31,262 bases of DNA from Spirochaetia bacterium UBA6919 (GTDB lineage: Bacteria > Spirochaetota > UBA6919): NCBI GenBank assembly GCA_002450905.1, contig DKAT01000067.1, positions 34,958 through 66,219 on the forward strand, in the 5' to 3' direction. The notes beneath the pieces were generated by a model. It saw only the letters and a list, made by a program, of their open reading frames with translations. It had not been told where the DNA came from and made no database searches. Positions within the stretch are counted from its first letter, which is position 1, and every line of letters starts with the position of its first letter. Below are positions 1 to 7,341 of this stretch, piece after piece. The position numbers and the translations under genes are program-made.

Positions 1-33
1 TATTTGGATTTACAGAAAAAGATTTTAATATGA
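1..33 (+). CDS. Possible 3' end of an upstream gene (partial)
   Basis: The frame beginning at base 1 is open for ten codons and ends in TGA at 31-33, giving a 4-base ATGA overlap with the glycosyltransferase start at 30. Such overlaps are typical of translationally coupled operon genes. Ten codons are too few to identify a product, and the glycosyltransferase frame is also open to the window edge, so this may be chance. Confidence 0.25.
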   Translation, partial: YLDLQKKILI

Positions 34-806
34 TATCAATCATCATTCCTATATTCAGAGCTATACAAGAAGATATATTTCTTCAATTAGACTCTCTGAT
101 TCAACAGGATATTGAGTGTGAACTTATTATTTCTGACGGGGAGAAAGATTTTCTGGGATCTTTGGTTTCTATGATATCTGACTATATTAGCTCTTCTAAG
201 ATTTCTTTAATAATAGTTAATAATCCACTGGATCATACTGTATTATCCCGTGGGGAAAGTATGAATCTTGGGGCTGAACATTCTCATGGAGATGTATTAT
301 TATTTCTTCACCTGGATACGATATTACCTCAAAACGGTCTTCAGATGATTTCTGATATTTTAAAAGATGATAGAATTATAGCGGGATGCTTTCTCAAAAG
401 ATATAGTCACCCCTTTGCCTTTGGAATTACTGAATGGATTTTGAATCTCAGGACAATATTGTTTAATAATATAGTGGGTACCAATGCCATGTTTATTCGA
501 CGGGATTTTTTTAATAAGAACCCTTTTTCTAAAGGATTTATGGAGGATGTAATCTATTCTGATATGCTTCGCAAAAAATTATCTAGGGATAAAATATTTG
601 TGATTAGTGAACCAGTAGTGGTATCTTCATATAAGTATATTAAACATGGTGTTATGAAAAGGATTTTGAGTAATTTTCTGATTATGTATTTATATCGGAT
701 TCATGGAATAGCACTGGAAGATTTAGAAAAGATGTATAGGAGTGCGAAAGATCAATCACTTTATGAAATATATAAACAGGGGTGTCGTTTAATTTTTAGT
801 AAGTGA
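30..806 (+). CDS. Family 2 glycosyltransferase (TIGR04283-like)
   Basis: 258-residue GT-A fold glycosyltransferase, predicted cytosolic or membrane-peripheral, transferring a sugar from a nucleotide-sugar donor. The N-terminus MISIIIPIF is the usual first beta strand. SRGESMNLGA (73-82) and LFLHLDT (91-97) match the block in which the TIGR04283 group (rSAM/selenodomain-associated transferase 2) carries its DxD-like metal site. MEDVIYSDMLRKK later in the protein is the likely acceptor-side acidic motif. No transmembrane segment is obvious, although a hydrophobic stretch lies near ILSNFLIMYLY. The ATG at 30 is chosen for its canonical N-terminus; the Shine-Dalgarno match is weak. The acceptor is unknown. 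It is convergent with rpsU, with a hairpin between them. Confidence 0.85.
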   Translation: MISIIIPIFRAIQEDIFLQLDSLIQQDIECELIISDGEKDFLGSLVSMISDYISSSKISLIIVNNPLDHTVLSRGESMNLGAEHSHGDVLLFLHLDTILPQNGLQMISDILKDDRIIAGCFLKRYSHPFAFGITEWILNLRTILFNNIVGTNAMFIRRDFFNKNPFSKGFMEDVIYSDMLRKKLSRDKIFVISEPVVVSSYKYIKHGVMKRILSNFLIMYLYRIHGIALEDLEKMYRSAKDQSLYEIYKQGCRLIFSK

Positions 807-812
807 TCTGAA

Positions 813-839
813 AGAATGTTAATCCGTTGTTAACATTCT
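813..839. terminator. Hairpin between convergent glycosyltransferase and rpsU
   Basis: Perfect 10-bp inverted repeat: AGAATGTTAA at 813-822 and TTAACATTCT at 830-839, with a 7-base loop. It sits 7 bases after the glycosyltransferase stop and 13 bases beyond the rpsU stop. The U-tract is poor on both strands, so termination in both directions is inferred from symmetry and position. Confidence 0.55.
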
Positions 840-851
840 CTCATTGGAAGA

Positions 852-1055
852 TTATCTTTTTTGATTTTGTCTCCGTATTCTTTTTTGTAGCTTACGTTGG
901 AGAGTTTCTTTTTTTCGTTTTCTGCGTAGGCTAGGTTTTTCATAAAATGATCTTTTTTTGAGTTCACGATTGATACCATCCCTTTCGCATTTTTTTCTAA
1001 AACGGCGGATCGCCAATTCTATGGGTTCGTCTTCCCCCACTTCAATTTTCGTCAT
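852..1055 (-). CDS. rpsU: 30S ribosomal protein S21
   Basis: 67-residue basic protein of the small ribosomal subunit, which helps 30S subunits base-pair with mRNA leaders during initiation. The N-terminal EPIELAIRRFRKKCERDG and the Arg/Lys-rich tail (SLRRKRKK onward) are diagnostic of bS21, and the length is normal. The start is certain: GAGGTGAT at 1064-1071, an eight-base match to the anti-Shine-Dalgarno, ends 8 bases before the ATG. A TTGACA-type promoter lies just upstream. It appears to be a single-gene transcript ending at the 813-839 hairpin. Confidence 0.97.
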   Translation of the reverse strand: MTKIEVGEDEPIELAIRRFRKKCERDGINRELKKRSFYEKPSLRRKRKKETLQRKLQKRIRRQNQKR

Positions 1056-1102
1056 TTAGTTACATCACCTCGCTTTCTTGTAAAGTTTTAGAGTAGACAG
1101 TA

Positions 1103-1130
1103 ATATTAATATGATTTTCTGTATTGTCAA
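1103..1130 (-). promoter_or_regulatory. Sigma70-type promoter of rpsU
   Basis: On the minus strand a perfect TTGACA (1125-1130) is followed after 16 bases by TAATAT (1103-1108). Transcription would start about 40 bases before the rpsU ATG at 1055, just ahead of the strong ribosome-binding site. Confidence 0.65.
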
Positions 1131-1233
1131 GTGTTTTCGGATAATTTTATAGTATTCTTAATCATTTAATATTTATTGGGGACGTTTTGCTATAAAATAA
1201 TCTAATGTCGTGTGCAATGATGTGTAATATAAT

Positions 1234-1831
1234 TTACTCCATGTTGTAATGAAAATTATAATTGTTGATGGGCTTTGATTTTTTTGAAAGATTGATATTA
1301 AATGAAACTCCCATCATGATTGTTAGTGAACCAATGATTCTTTTTGAGTAGCTTGTCCAGTCCGATTGAATTATCAGGGGAATTGAAAACGATTCAGATA
1401 ATATAAGTTGATATCCCATAGAGTAATTAAAGATAAATCGGGTATAGCTGGCATCATTTAGACCCCATTTAGCACCCAGACCAAATTGGAAAATATATGC
1501 GATATAATTCGTTTTAATGTTCAACTCACCGATGATAAAAGTACGCAAATAATTATATTTGATGTCAGGGTTTAAAGATGTTATACATACGATTGTATCC
1601 CAGGTCTAATCCTAATCCCAGATCGACATCCTTAGTACCAATTTCATAGACAAATTGAGATCCGAAGCTATAATTGAATCGATCAGTGTACGGAGTATCC
1701 TGATTTACTGCAGTTATACCTAAACTCCCATAGGGACGAATTGCGAGATATTTGTCATTTTGGGAGTAGAGGGGGATTGTTGTGAGATAGGTTGTCAAAA
1801 TGATGGAAAGTATTATTAGTGATTTTAAAAT
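1234..1831 (-). pseudogene. Frameshifted outer-membrane beta-barrel protein
   Basis: Two minus-strand frames together read as one small exported barrel protein. The upstream part begins with a hydrophobic signal-like stretch (ILKSLIILSIILTTYL) and continues with short aromatic-ended strands. It stops at TGA (1565-1567) directly after CCC. Reading on in the +1 frame gives DIKYNYLRTFIIGELN, then further alternating strands to 1234, with no other stop in between. An AAAAGGAG ribosome site (1839-1846) is 7 bases from codon 1, but that codon is ATT (1829-1831), not ATG; the first ordinary start after it is TTG at 1798. Two defects suggest a decaying gene. A sequencing error at the shift, or an ATT or TTG start, remains possible. 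Its layout resembles the intact barrel gene at 10660-11250, but homology cannot be shown by eye. Confidence 0.65.
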
Positions 1832-1881
1832 GAATTAACTCCTTTTATGATTATTTTATAGGGATCTATGGTATGAATAAC

Positions 1882-1986
1882 ATACTGATACTCTGCTGTA
1901 TTTGAAATTTTCAACGGATGGTTCGACTACACTCACCTACCGAATCAGAAGTTTTTTACTTTAATTTTGAGAAGGATTATCAGTAT
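1882..1986 (+). repeat. Short interspersed element with inverted ends, copy A
   Basis: A 105-bp non-coding block bounded by ATACTGATA (1882-1890) and its perfect inverse TATCAGTAT (1978-1986). Bases 1882-1968 align without gaps to the reverse strand of 27438-27524, with 70 of 87 identical by hand count. Inside is a small hairpin with CGG/CCG (1915-1917, 1940-1942) and GGT/ACC (1920-1922, 1935-1937) stems. The size, inverted ends and dispersal fit a MITE or REP-like element moved by a transposase encoded elsewhere. It lies between pdxA and the broken barrel gene. Confidence 0.7.
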
Positions 1987-2058
1987 ATAATTTTAACCAG
2001 CTATAAAGTATTGTGAAATCATTTATCGAAATATAATATTAATTTCAATAGGGGAAGA

Positions 2059-3042
2059 TTAAATATTTTGCATGATTATTCGGGCTCTGTGCATGGCTTC
2101 TTTGAGGCTATTGGTATTTGCTATTCCTTTGCCAGCAATATTAAATGCTGTGCCATGATCTACAGAAATCCTATGAAAGGGTAGTCCGAGGGTGATATTA
2201 ACTCCATTGTGGAATGACAGCACTTTAAATGGGATTAAACCCTGATCATGATACATGGCTATATAGATATCATAGGGATTTTCATGGATTTGTGCAAAGA
2301 GTCCATCGGCAGGGAAGGGGCCTTGGGCATTGATACCAAGAGATTTTGTTTTATTGATTGCTGGGATAATAAGATCTGATTCTTCGTGACCTATTTTTCC
2401 ACCCTCACCAGCGTGGGGATTCAGTCCACAAACAGCAATACTAGGCTTATTTATACCCTGGCTCAGTAAGAATTGATTAGCGTGGAAGATTGTTGTAGAA
2501 ATATTTTCTATAGAGAGAAGATTACTGACTTCTGATAGGGGGTGATGAGTTGTGACAAGGGCGACATTGAATTTATGAGATGCCATGAGCATAGTGACTT
2601 TGGGGATTTGGAAGTGATCAGCAAGATATTCTGTATGACCAATGAAATGGGGAATAGATTTAGCGATGGCTTCTTTATTTACAGGGGCTGTGATCAATAT
2701 TTTTGAAAAATCCTTTTTGATGAGATCAATCGAAGCGTCCAAACAATTTATAGCATGCCCTCCAGCGTAAGGGCTTAATATTCCTGGATGAATTTCATGA
2801 TCATATGGGATTTCCAGAATATTTAATTTTTGAGGATCAAACTCTGAAGAAATATCTTTTAGGATATGGATGGGTTTATCGATATTGAGGATTTGTTGAT
2901 ATTGATCATAAATATTTTTAGAACCAATAATAAGAAAATATGGGAAATCAGTTGGGGTGAGTGTTTTTAAAATGATTTCAACACCCACTCCATGGGGGTC
3001 TCCAGAAGTAATTAATATTTTTTTTTGATTAATTTTCTTCAT
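2059..3042 (-). CDS. pdxA: 4-hydroxythreonine-4-phosphate dehydrogenase
   Basis: 327-residue cytosolic enzyme of pyridoxal 5'-phosphate synthesis (DXP-dependent route). It oxidises 4-phosphohydroxy-threonine with NAD(P), followed by decarboxylation, to give the aminoacetone phosphate precursor of PdxJ. Family marks are ITSGDPHGVGVEI at the N-terminus, IGHTEYLADHF (metal-site His), CGLNPHAGEGGKIGHEE and AMYHDQGLIPFKVL (second metal His), and the VDHGTAFNIAGKG C-terminal block. The length is typical. Its ATG lies 14 bases inside the end of the bactofilin gene, so translation is probably coupled. It is the last gene of the 6192-2059 operon. No pdxJ is in the window. Confidence 0.95.
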   Translation of the reverse strand: MKKINQKKILITSGDPHGVGVEIILKTLTPTDFPYFLIIGSKNIYDQYQQILNIDKPIHILKDISSEFDPQKLNILEIPYDHEIHPGILSPYAGGHAINCLDASIDLIKKDFSKILITAPVNKEAIAKSIPHFIGHTEYLADHFQIPKVTMLMASHKFNVALVTTHHPLSEVSNLLSIENISTTIFHANQFLLSQGINKPSIAVCGLNPHAGEGGKIGHEESDLIIPAINKTKSLGINAQGPFPADGLFAQIHENPYDIYIAMYHDQGLIPFKVLSFHNGVNITLGLPFHRISVDHGTAFNIAGKGIANTNSLKEAMHRARIIMQNI

Positions 3043-3412
3043 TAAAAAGCTTTATAAGGGCTTCTTTAGGGGATTGGGTAAAATTATCGCTGATGACGCA
3101 GTTTCCTTCAAACGTAACGCCTTCTCTGCTGATTAGTTCTTTTGTGCGGATATTCCCGATCACTTTACTTGTGGGTAGGAGATAAACTCGTAGTTTAGCT
3201 TCGATGTTTCCAATGATTAACCCTTCGACATTGACAGTATTTGCATATATATCAGTTTTGACCTTACCTTTTGGACCAACTTCCAATTGATCAACTTCCA
3301 GAACACCGCCTTCGAATTTTCCATCGACACGTAATTTTCCTTTAACCATGAAACGTCCCTGGAAATAGGACTTTTCACCGATGATGCTATTATTCGTATC
3401 AATTCTTGCCAT
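3029..3412 (-). CDS. Bactofilin
   Basis: 127-residue cytoskeletal protein of the bactofilin (DUF583) family, which polymerises without nucleotide into filaments or membrane-associated patches that organise cell shape or envelope synthesis. The Gly/Val/Ile-rich core follows the right-handed beta-helix pattern: VKGKLRVDGKFEGG, VEGLIIGNIEAKLRVYL, SKVIGNIRTKELI. A short polar N-terminal tail precedes it and a short tail ending LFNEEN follows. There is no transmembrane segment. It lies 24 bases after the unknown 260-residue gene and overlaps pdxA by 14 bases. In spirochaetes bactofilins have been linked to helical shape; that role here is inference. Confidence 0.92.
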   Translation of the reverse strand: MARIDTNNSIIGEKSYFQGRFMVKGKLRVDGKFEGGVLEVDQLEVGPKGKVKTDIYANTVNVEGLIIGNIEAKLRVYLLPTSKVIGNIRTKELISREGVTFEGNCVISDNFTQSPKEALIKLFNEEN

Positions 3413-3436
3413 ATTTGTATTAAAACCCTTTTATTT

Positions 3437-4219
3437 TTATGATTCGTCTTTTTTAAGATCAGGAAGATTTAGATAATTCATGATTTCAGAGAGGAAATGG
3501 TGAAGATCTTTTAAACCTTCGATGACTGTACATCCCTGTAGGACTTGGGAGACATCCAACTTTGAATCAAATTTTAATTTATGATGAGGATTTGAAACGA
3601 GATTCCCACCATTTTGGTTATCCTCAATAAGATTATCTATAAATTGATATAATTTTTTAAAGAACTCACCAACTTTTGAAATTAAATTACGATATTCAAC
3701 CTGAGCATCCATTTTTTGTCTGGATTTTTGAGAACTATCAAAAGTATTATTATCAATTCTTAACAAGGATTCAGCATAATTCTTAATCGCGAGATGAATG
3801 TCATGAACTTTTGTATAAAATCCTTCTCTTACATGAGCTATATTATAGTCCAATTTTATGTGATATTCTCCGAGCATACCAAGATATTCGTCTTCAAAAT
3901 ATTTAACAAATGTGTATATTTCGTCCAATTCCCGATTATTTAATTTATGATTGAATTGTATAATTTTTATAAGTTTTAGGATTTCAAATTCTTCAAGGGG
4001 GTCAATATGTGAATTCTCTGAATGATTTCCTGGAGCGGATTTTTCGTATTCTTCATTTTCTAAATCTATCAGAGCATTGGATGACATTTCCAATTCTTTT
4101 TTCCAGTGTTGTATTTCTTTGTATACGCGACGTTTTTGGGTATCATCACGTGTTGTTTTTAAGACACCTTCGAGGTTTCTGATTATAGTTTGAATTTTTT
4201 GAGGATCATTTGTCGGCAT
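3437..4219 (-). CDS. Unknown helical (coiled-coil) protein
   Basis: 260-residue soluble protein with no signal peptide or membrane segment; I do not recognise its family. Residues 1-50 are strongly charged and heptad-like (IIRNLEGVLKTTRDDTQKRRVYKEIQHWKKEL when read in pieces), suggesting a coiled coil. A polar linker (50-75) follows, then an alpha-helical body with many Leu/Ile/Tyr positions and a polar break near NGGNLVSNPHHK. Start: ATG at 4219, preceded by AAAGGAG about 10 bases upstream. It lies 23 bases after the TPR gene and 24 before bactofilin. That spacing makes it a good candidate to act with bactofilin or the TPR protein in envelope or cell-shape organisation, but this rests on context only. 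Confidence 0.75.
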   Translation of the reverse strand: MPTNDPQKIQTIIRNLEGVLKTTRDDTQKRRVYKEIQHWKKELEMSSNALIDLENEEYEKSAPGNHSENSHIDPLEEFEILKLIKIIQFNHKLNNRELDEIYTFVKYFEDEYLGMLGEYHIKLDYNIAHVREGFYTKVHDIHLAIKNYAESLLRIDNNTFDSSQKSRQKMDAQVEYRNLISKVGEFFKKLYQFIDNLIEDNQNGGNLVSNPHHKLKFDSKLDVSQVLQGCTVIEGLKDLHHFLSEIMNYLNLPDLKKDES

Positions 4220-4242
4220 AAAATGATAGCTCCTTTTAGAAA

Positions 4243-6192
4243 TTAAAGATCCAAATATTTAGAATAATGCTCTTTTGATTCTTTATGTAGTACATCTTTA
4301 TAGATTTTAGAAAGATAATAATGCGCTAATTTATTTTCAGGATCGATTTCAATAATTTTTTTAAATTGTCGAATTGCTTTATTATTTTCGTTTGCATTAA
4401 AATATATCATACCGAGAAGAATTTTCAATTGAATATTTTCAGGATCTTTTAAAATAGCTTGTTTAATAAAATATTTTGCACTCTGATGATCTCCTAATTC
4501 TTTATAGGTGTCGACTAATTTATTATATAATTCGGGGTGGTAAAAATTTTTGTTAATAGCTTTCTCAAAAAAAATAATTGCCTTGTTCCAAATTCTCAAA
4601 TCAAAGTAATACATTGCTAGATAAAAATCAATCTCTCTATCCGTTTTTTTCTTTTTATCAAGTAAAAAAAATATGTTATATGCCATGTCTTTTTTGTTTT
4701 GGAAGAAATAATATACTTTTGATAATTCCCGAAGGGCGTGATAATTTTTTTTATTTTGATTTAAAAGTTTTTTTAGGATTTGTATACCTGATTGATATTT
4801 CTTTTTTTCGATTAATATTTTTGCAAGATTTAGGAGGGAATCTGGCTCATTTATGGTTTCTGGTTTTATTTCTTTGTTTATAAAAGCTTTGAATGGGATT
4901 TTTAGTTCATTGAGCAGGATATCAATGGCTTTGAATGTTTGTGGATCAAATATTCCCAGTTTAAAAGCATTAACTATTAAGATTAGTAAGGTGTTTGAGG
5001 GGTTTATTGTTTGCGGGAAATGGGTGTGCTTTAAAATATCCATGAGATAATCAATTGCTTTTTCTTTCTCACCATGGAATAAACTAATCATGGCTCTTCG
5101 ATAGGTGATATTGATAATGATAACTTTTTGTTTTTCAGCTAGATTAAAATAATATAAGGCATTTTCAAAGTATTCCAGTGAGTAATTGAGATTTGCGACT
5201 TTTTTAAGGATTTCCTTGTCTTCGGGTTTAATTTTAAGATATAGTTCATAAAAGAATAGTGCTTTTTCTGGGTGATCAAGGGCTTCATGGGCATTAGCGA
5301 CGAGGATGAGATATTCCGGTGTTTCTATAAAAGTATTTTCAGCGATTTTAAAATGATCCAGTGCTTTTTGATATTTTTTTGCACTTAAATAAAGTGATCC
5401 CAAAGATATGTGAGGAGATTTAAGATGATCAGTTGATTTAATTGCTTTTTTAAATAGAGATTTAGCGTTATCATACATACCAATGTTGTGATAGAAGATA
5501 CCGAGGAGATTATAAAAATAATCTTTCTTTTTTAGTTTGTGGAAGTATTTTTCAATGAGTTTTATTCCTTCAAAGTCTCTATAGGTAATATAATAATAAT
5601 AACCAAAATACATTAGTGTTTTTTCAGAAATATCTTCTCCTGCTTCCATAAGATATAATAATTTTTGGTGGCAGTCTTCAATATCTTTTTGTTGGAGATA
5701 GGGTTTGAAGGTAATTGGGAGGATAAAACTGATTTCTTCAGAGAAATAGATATTCAGATTATTATAGATTTTATTTTCCAATGTATTTTTTTCTCTTTGA
5801 AGATAGGAGTAGGAAACACTTTGGCTTGTTGTAGGATAATTTGATTTGGAAAATGATTTTTCTTCATTTAAATTGCCGTCATCTAAATTGACTTCTTCGA
5901 TGATAGGATCATCTTCAGAAATGATATTTTGTTCATTCTGAATAATATTATTTTCAGTTTGGGTATTAATTATTTTATCATTTGGAATCGATTGTTTAGA
6001 TAAGCTTTCAGTGTTGTTTGTGATAATTTGATTTGTCTGGTTATTCATTTTCTGGGGTGATGGATTTTCCTGATTTTGCGAATTCAATTCGTCAGATATA
6101 GGAATTAGAGATCCCTGGTCATCAATTTCATAGGATTGAAGGGCATCAATATTTTTTAAGTTAATTTTAATTAGATTTTTAAATTGATTCAT
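4243..6192 (-). CDS. Tetratricopeptide repeat protein
   Basis: 649 residues. The first 140 or so are Asn/Gln/Glu/Ser-rich and probably disordered (many N, Q and I). From about 190 to the end there is a long superhelical array of TPR units, seen as repeats of the type A-x-x-x-F-x-x-A-I (for example DNAKSLFKKAIKS, QKALDHFKIAE, PEKALFFYELYLKIKPED, NKAIRQFKKIIEIDPENKLAHYYLSKIY). TPR arrays are protein-protein scaffolds. No signal peptide is apparent, so it is probably cytosolic. Start: ATG at 6192, with AGGGA about 8 bases upstream. It is first in the operon with the helical protein, bactofilin and pdxA. The binding partner is unknown. Confidence 0.85.
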   Translation of the reverse strand: MNQFKNLIKINLKNIDALQSYEIDDQGSLIPISDELNSQNQENPSPQKMNNQTNQIITNNTESLSKQSIPNDKIINTQTENNIIQNEQNIISEDDPIIEEVNLDDGNLNEEKSFSKSNYPTTSQSVSYSYLQREKNTLENKIYNNLNIYFSEEISFILPITFKPYLQQKDIEDCHQKLLYLMEAGEDISEKTLMYFGYYYYITYRDFEGIKLIEKYFHKLKKKDYFYNLLGIFYHNIGMYDNAKSLFKKAIKSTDHLKSPHISLGSLYLSAKKYQKALDHFKIAENTFIETPEYLILVANAHEALDHPEKALFFYELYLKIKPEDKEILKKVANLNYSLEYFENALYYFNLAEKQKVIIINITYRRAMISLFHGEKEKAIDYLMDILKHTHFPQTINPSNTLLILIVNAFKLGIFDPQTFKAIDILLNELKIPFKAFINKEIKPETINEPDSLLNLAKILIEKKKYQSGIQILKKLLNQNKKNYHALRELSKVYYFFQNKKDMAYNIFFLLDKKKKTDREIDFYLAMYYFDLRIWNKAIIFFEKAINKNFYHPELYNKLVDTYKELGDHQSAKYFIKQAILKDPENIQLKILLGMIYFNANENNKAIRQFKKIIEIDPENKLAHYYLSKIYKDVLHKESKEHYSKYLDL

Positions 6193-6410
6193 TATTACAA
6201 TCCCTGTATATATTGAAAATGAGATGATAATAATTTTTCGGAAATATCAGGGGTATTTCGTATAATTTTCTTTAAATTATATAATAATTTTTTTAGAGAT
6301 ATCAAATTATTTCATGTTGATTTGAATATTTTTATATGGAGAAAATATATTAATTTATTCGATAAAATAGAAGATGATTTTTATTATATTTTTTTTATAG
6401 GATGGGATTA

Positions 6411-6436
6411 GGGAGAGTACCCTGAAAGACTCCCCC
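6411..6436 (-). terminator. GC-rich stem-loop after the flaA pair
   Basis: Read on the minus strand, GGGGGAGT (6429-6436) pairs with ACTCTCCC (6411-6418) over 8 bp with one G-U, around a 10-base loop, starting 12 bases after the flaA stop. It is strikingly GC-rich in an AT-rich gap. No U-tract follows, so it may protect the 3' end of an abundant flaA mRNA rather than act as a classical terminator. Confidence 0.5.
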
Positions 6437-6448
6437 TTAATTGATTTA

Positions 6449-7312
6449 TTACCAGATATCACTTGGGTCATTTTCATCCTGGTATTCTTCCCAGAAACGA
6501 CTGACTTCAGCGACTAAGTTATCAAAGTAGATATAGTATTTTCCCCAAGATTCCAAGGAATTACATTGAACAACAAATCCTTTGAAAACAAGTCCTCTAC
6601 GGGTAGTAAATTTGTAATCATATTGAACGATCTGATCTGGAATATTTACGAATAATCTTTTCCAACCAAGGAAATTAAGTTTTCCCATGGAGATCAATTT
6701 ATCTTCACCGTAAATGTCTTGTACGAGTAATAATAATTCATGATTTTTTTGTCTTCCAGCTACCCAGACTTCAAAAGTTTTTACAATGCCTTCAATGTGT
6801 ATGGGTCGGTATGGATAGACAGCAAACCAGTTATTTCCTCTTCTTTGGAAATCGACACGGACACCCAGGACATATTTTCTTTCATCTTTGTATGGAACTG
6901 GATAATCCTTTCGATAAGTGCCATCAACATTTCGATATTTAGGTGGATTTTTTTTGACTTTTTCATTGATACTTTTTGATCCACCTTTAATTTGAAGGGG
7001 TTTTGGAACTCCTTTCTGTCTACGTGCAACGATGATGCCCTGATCATTTGGCATAGTTGCATACCATTCACCGGCATTTTCGAAAGTATCGAGGGTGATT
7101 CTGTAAAGGGAATCAGAAACATCTTTTCCGATTACTTTTGCTTCATCATCAAGGATAAAGCTAGTTCTATCACCTTCTTTATTTGAAGAGGATTCAGTTT
7201 TATCAGCTTTATCACTGGAAGGTTCAGTTTTGTCATCCTGGGCAAATAGAATTCCTCCTGTGATAATAACGAGAGCTAACACAATGGCTGTTAAGCCCTT
7301 AATTTTTTTCAT
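6449..7312 (-). CDS. flaA: Flagellar filament outer layer protein FlaA (downstream copy)
   Basis: 287 residues. FlaA proteins are exported to the spirochaete periplasm, where they sheath or attach to the FlaB core of the endoflagellum. A Sec signal is clear: MKKIKGLTAIVLALVI...LFAQ (1-25). It is followed by a Lys/Asp/Ser-rich low-complexity stretch (26-48) not expected in the conserved core. The FlaA body shows DTFENAGEWYA, VKTFEVWVAGRQKNHELLLLVQD and MGKLNFLGWKRLFVNIP, and a C-terminal YIYFDNLVAEVSRFWEEYQDE block. Start: ATG at 7312, with AAGGAG 7 bases upstream. It lies 29 bases after the other flaA and is presumably co-transcribed. Which of the FlaA1/FlaA2 types it represents needs an alignment. 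Confidence 0.88.
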   Translation of the reverse strand: MKKIKGLTAIVLALVIITGGILFAQDDKTEPSSDKADKTESSSNKEGDRTSFILDDEAKVIGKDVSDSLYRITLDTFENAGEWYATMPNDQGIIVARRQKGVPKPLQIKGGSKSINEKVKKNPPKYRNVDGTYRKDYPVPYKDERKYVLGVRVDFQRRGNNWFAVYPYRPIHIEGIVKTFEVWVAGRQKNHELLLLVQDIYGEDKLISMGKLNFLGWKRLFVNIPDQIVQYDYKFTTRRGLVFKGFVVQCNSLESWGKYYIYFDNLVAEVSRFWEEYQDENDPSDIW

Positions 7313-7341
7313 AGGTATTCTCCTTAATAATCTAATTTAAT

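Noticed and set aside
1565..1570. Programmed +1 frameshift at CCC TGA C as the normal way to make the barrel protein
   Set aside because: No stimulatory Shine-Dalgarno-like sequence just upstream, no regulatory logic, and the gene also has an abnormal start codon; decay or a sequence error is simpler. Kept only as an alternative.
6740..7186. Plus-strand and alternative-frame ORFs over the flaA genes
   Set aside because: They overlap conserved FlaA coding sequence, have no start signals, and read as unstructured low-information peptides.
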